A stretch of 64,000 nt of DNA from Thermoanaerobacter ethanolicus JW 200 (lineage in GTDB: Bacteria > Bacillota > Thermoanaerobacteria > Thermoanaerobacterales > Thermoanaerobacteraceae), in the NCBI RefSeq assembly GCF_003722315.1, contig NZ_CP033580.1, positions 991,001-1,055,000 of the forward strand, read 5' to 3'. The position numbers and the translations under genes are program-made. This document shows positions 61,785 through 64,000 of the stretch, piece by piece. The notes below the pieces were generated by a model, which searched no databases, had not been told where the DNA came from, and worked only from the letters and a program-made list of their open reading frames with translations. How positions within the stretch are numbered: the first letter of the stretch is position 1; each line of letters begins with the position of its first letter.

Positions 61785-62262
61785 AATTTTAAAGAATGCT
61801 AAAGAGCCTATATCCGGCTCTGACCTTGCTAAAAGGTTTGGAGTGACAAGGCAAATTATTGTGCAAGATATAGCTATTTTAAGGGCTAAAGGGATTAAAA
61901 TATTATCCACTCCTCAAGGATATGTAATAGACACAGCAAAAGAAAACACTGTAAAAAGAGTTTTTGCTGTCAAACACGGATATGAGAGGACAGAGGAGGA
62001 GTTAAATTTAATAGTTGACAATGGCGGAAAAGTGCTAGATGTAATTGTAGAGCATCCCTTCTATGGGGAGATAAAAGGGCTTTTAATGCTTTCTTCAAGG
62101 TATGATGTAAGTAAATTCATGGAGTTTGTAAAAGAAGGAAAAGCGACCCTTTTGTCTTCTCTGACGGATGGAGTGCATCTTCACACTGTTGAAGGGGAAA
62201 ATAAAGAGGTACTAGATAGAATACAAAAGGTCTTAAAGGAAAAAGGCTTTTTAATAGAATAA
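61750..62262 (+). CDS. niaR: NiaR-type transcriptional repressor of NAD biosynthesis
   Basis: 170 residues. N-terminal HTH_11 winged helix (RRNKIVEILKNAKEPISGSDLAKRFGVTRQIIVQDIAILRAKG) and C-terminal 3H domain with the conserved histidines (VKHGYERTEEELNLIVDNGGKVLDVIVEHPFYG, LTDGVHLHTVEG). It senses nicotinic acid. It is followed by its probable target, a NiaX-like transporter with an operator-like promoter. It overlaps the previous gene by 35 nt. Confidence 0.92.
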   Translation: MTAQERRNKIVEILKNAKEPISGSDLAKRFGVTRQIIVQDIAILRAKGIKILSTPQGYVIDTAKENTVKRVFAVKHGYERTEEELNLIVDNGGKVLDVIVEHPFYGEIKGLLMLSSRYDVSKFMEFVKEGKATLLSSLTDGVHLHTVEGENKEVLDRIQKVLKEKGFLIE

Positions 62263-62267
62263 GGACT

Positions 62268-62300
62268 TAACCACTTTAAAAATTTTTAAAAAGTGGTTAT
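62268..62300 (+). terminator. Terminator after niaR
   Basis: AACCACTTT, A/T loop, AAAGTGGTT, then ATTTTATT. Confidence 0.8.
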
Positions 62301-62307
62301 TTTATTA

Positions 62308-62337
62308 TTGACATGTGTATATACATCTGTGTATACT
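62308..62337 (+). promoter_or_regulatory. Promoter with candidate NiaR operator
   Basis: TTGACA (62308-62313), 18 bp, TATACT (62332-62337). The spacer holds TGTATATACA (62316-62325), a perfect 10-bp palindrome, followed by a related TGTGTATACT. An operator here would block the promoter directly. Confidence 0.6.
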
Positions 62338-62371
62338 ATAATTGTGAAAAGTAAAAAATGGGGGTTTTAAC

Positions 62372-62872
62372 GTGAAGACAAGAGAAATTACTATTGGAGG
62401 GCTTTTAGCAGCACTATCCCTTATTATACCTTTGGCTTTTGGAGGAGTTTTAGGGATAGTTATTCCGCCTTTCTCAGCCACACTGGCATCCCATGTACCT
62501 GTAATGCTGGCAATGCTTATAAGTCCTGCAACAGCGGTATTTGTGGGTGTTGTATCTGCGATAGGATTTTTAATAAAATTGGGACCTATAATAGCAGCAA
62601 GAGCAGCGGTTCACGCAGTGTTTGGTTATGTTGGAGCTAAAATGATACAAAGAGGATATTCTTTTCCCGTGGCGTTAGCTGTTACACTTCCAATACATGC
62701 TGTTTTAGAAGCAATTGTGGTGATGCCTTTTGGATTTGATTTTTACAAGGCTTTTGTGGTTGTAGGAGTAGGGACAATGATTCACCACACAATAGATTCT
62801 GCAATTGCATTGGCACTATTTTACGTATTAAATCCTATTTTGAAGTTTAAAGCTGTGGACATAAAAAATTAA
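62372..62872 (+). CDS. niaX: ECF-type S component, niacin transporter NiaX-like
   Basis: 166 residues, about five or six membrane helices: ITIGGLLAALSLIIPLAFGGVLGIVIPPFSATLASHVPVMLAMLISPATAVFVG. Small substrate-capture subunit of an energy-coupling factor transporter. The A1/A2/T units would be elsewhere. Assignment to niacin rests on the preceding niaR and the operator-like promoter. Its terminator is split by repeat R3. Confidence 0.82.
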   Translation: MKTREITIGGLLAALSLIIPLAFGGVLGIVIPPFSATLASHVPVMLAMLISPATAVFVGVVSAIGFLIKLGPIIAARAAVHAVFGYVGAKMIQRGYSFPVALAVTLPIHAVLEAIVVMPFGFDFYKAFVVVGVGTMIHHTIDSAIALALFYVLNPILKFKAVDIKN

Positions 62873-62908
62873 CCTTTTAAAAAGGAAACGTCTCATTTTG
62901 AGATGTTC

Positions 62909-63171
62909 TCAGTCTGTAGACAAACTCTTTATGATGTATTGGCATTTTGCATAAGTGAAGCGACTTGACAGAGCAGCAACTAAACTTAGCGAGACCGACA
63001 GACGAAGGCGGGGCCGAAGCCAAGGAGGGCGGAGGCGGGCACCTGAGACAGGGATGTCGAATGTGCCCGGAACCCCGCCTGAGTCAGAGGTCGAGCTTTA
63101 GTTTAGTCTGTGATGTCACCTGGAGCGAACGATGCAAAATGCCAATAAAAATGGAACTTTGTCTAAGACAG
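62909..63171 (+). repeat. Structured MITE-like repeat, copy R3
   Basis: 263 bp. Ends CAGTCTGTAGACAAACT (62909-62925) and, inverted, CTGTCTTAGACAAAGTT (63171-63155). Inner arms ATTGGCATTTTGCAT and ATGCAAAATGCCAAT. Core stems: GGCGGGG (63007-63013) with CCCCGCC (63073-63079), GGGCAC (63037-63042) with GTGCCC (63063-63068), GACA GGGA TGTC (63047-63058). Flanked by a 17-bp direct repeat (62892-62908 and 63180-63196, one mismatch) that is the hairpin of the upstream gene's terminator. Confidence 0.88.
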
Positions 63172-63179
63172 AGAATGCA

Positions 63180-63202
63180 TCATTTTGAGACGTTCTTTTT
63201 TG
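63180..63202 (+). terminator. Terminator half displaced by repeat R3
   Basis: TCATTTTGAGACGTTCTTTTTT. It pairs with AACGTCTC (62886-62893), now 290 bp upstream. Only the right copy retains the T-run. Confidence 0.6.
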
Positions 63203-63318
63203 TGAAAATTGTATGAAGAGAGTGTAAAATATTCTTGAAAAAAACTGCTTTTTATTGCCATAAAGACTGCATAGTGATATAATATATAGTTGATTAATAA
63301 CCTTAGAAGGTGATAAAA

Positions 63319-64000
63319 ATGTTGGGCTTAGTTGAAAAAATATTTGGCAGCTACAGTGAAAGAGAAGTTAAGAGATTGGAACCAATTGCCGATAAGGTTT
63401 TGTCATATGAAGATCAAATGGCAAGACTTACGGATGCAGAGCTTAGGGCGAAAACAGATGAATTTAAAAATAGATTGAAAAATGGTGAAACTCTTGATGA
63501 TATACTTCCCGAGGCTTTTGCGGTGGTAAGAGAGGCCGCTTGGAGAACTCTTAAAATGAAACATTTTAGAGTGCAGGTGATAGGCGGCATTGTCCTTCAC
63601 CAAGGACGCATTGCTGAAATGAAAACTGGTGAAGGTAAAACCCTTGTCGCGACATTACCTGCATATCTTAATGCTTTAGAGGGCAAAGGAGTTCACATTG
63701 TAACTGTCAATGATTACTTGGCAAAAAGAGACCGCGATTGGATGGGCAAGATATACGAGTTTTTGGGGCTGAGCGTTGGAGTAATACTTCACGATATGGG
63801 CCCTGAAGAAAGAAAAAAAGCCTATGCTGCTGATATAACCTATGGAACCAACAACGAATTCGGTTTTGATTATTTAAGAGACAACATGGTTATATACAAA
63901 GAAGACATGGTGCAAAGAGAACTTAATTATGCTATAGTAGACGAGGTAGATAGCATACTGATAGACGAGGCAAGGACTCCTCTTATCATATCTGGCATAG
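63319..64000 (+). CDS. secA: Preprotein translocase ATPase SecA (3' end beyond window)
   Basis: First 227 residues. [33 protein letters not shown] motor Walker A-type segment [55 protein letters not shown], and DEAD-equivalent [23 protein letters not shown]. Drives Sec-dependent export. AGAAGGTG precedes the ATG at 63319. No stop occurs before the window edge. Confidence 0.97.
   Translation, partial: MLGLVEKIFGSYSEREVKRLEPIADKVLSYEDQMARLTDAELRAKTDEFKNRLKNGETLDDILPEAFAVVREAAWRTLKMKHFRVQVIGGIVLHQGRIAEMKTGEGKTLVATLPAYLNALEGKGVHIVTVNDYLAKRDRDWMGKIYEFLGLSVGVILHDMGPEERKKAYAADITYGTNNEFGFDYLRDNMVIYKEDMVQRELNYAIVDEVDSILIDEARTPLIISGI

Noticed and set aside
62965-63216. Plus-strand frame across repeat R3 and the terminator
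   Set aside because: Runs through the repeat and the terminator hairpin, with no homologous frame in the other copies.

Overview
The window is AT-rich low-GC Firmicute DNA. Its gene set (spore proteins YyaC and Spo0E, GerM-type lipoprotein, long-form HPF, TrmI, flagellar genes with sigma-D promoters, IS605/IS30/IS1182-type elements, a Re-citrate-synthase-like gene beside aconitase) best fits a thermophilic, spore-forming clostridial anaerobe of the Thermoanaerobacter group. The genus is an inference from gene content and order, not from a search.

Layout. 1-3.4 kb: nucleoside salvage operon (GntR regulator, cdd, deoB, pdp). 3.5-5.1 kb: chemoreceptor. 5.2-10 kb: a glucose/GlcNAc PTS system (EIICB, EIIA, GlcT-type antiterminator). 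Two antiterminator-responsive leaders lie here, one on the EIICB gene and one on a TIM-barrel-like gene of unknown role. 10-13.2 kb: homocitrate/Re-citrate synthase-like gene plus aconitase. 13.2-16.3 kb (minus strand): panB-panC-panD with a PanG-like reductase and a candidate pan-motif leader RNA. 16.3-25.5 kb: TrmI, DUF421/DUF4363 membrane pair, Cof phosphatase, CcpA-like regulator, two-component system with a GerMN lipoprotein, YyaC. 25.5-27.9 kb: a large secreted NAGPA-domain protein. 28.2-30.1 kb: tRNA-Pro, tRNA-Val and tRNA-Tyr, split by an IS. 30.2-34.6 kb: rubrerythrin, SAM riboswitch plus metK, RecD2 helicase.

34.7-51.2 kb is a late flagellar cluster (comF-like, yvyF, flgM, flgN, flgK, flgL, DUF6470, fliW, csrA, hag, then flaG, fliD, fliS, fliT) with at least four sigma-D promoters. 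The flagellin gene is split by a 356-nt self-splicing-type group I intron. The C-terminal 49-nt exon can be recovered exactly. A LAGLIDADG endonuclease gene lies just outside, downstream and antisense. asnB, a spo0E-like gene and an IS605-family element with a cysteine-free TnpB separate hag from flaG. 51.3-64 kb: a second chemoreceptor, an IS30 element, a zinc-ribbon protein, a DnaA-box cluster, a polar amino acid ABC transporter, hpf, an unknown conserved protein, a 27-codon peptide gene in a structured RNA, an HD-GYP protein, niaR and a NiaX-like transporter, and the start of secA.

The two strongest unusual signals are these. (1) The flagellin group I intron comes with a free-standing homing endonuclease gene. 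(2) Three copies (about 260 bp) of a GC-rich repeat have terminal inverted repeats, apparent 17-21 bp target duplications and a secondary structure kept by compensatory base changes. Two copies sit inside rho-independent terminators, and a third was later hit by the IS30 element.
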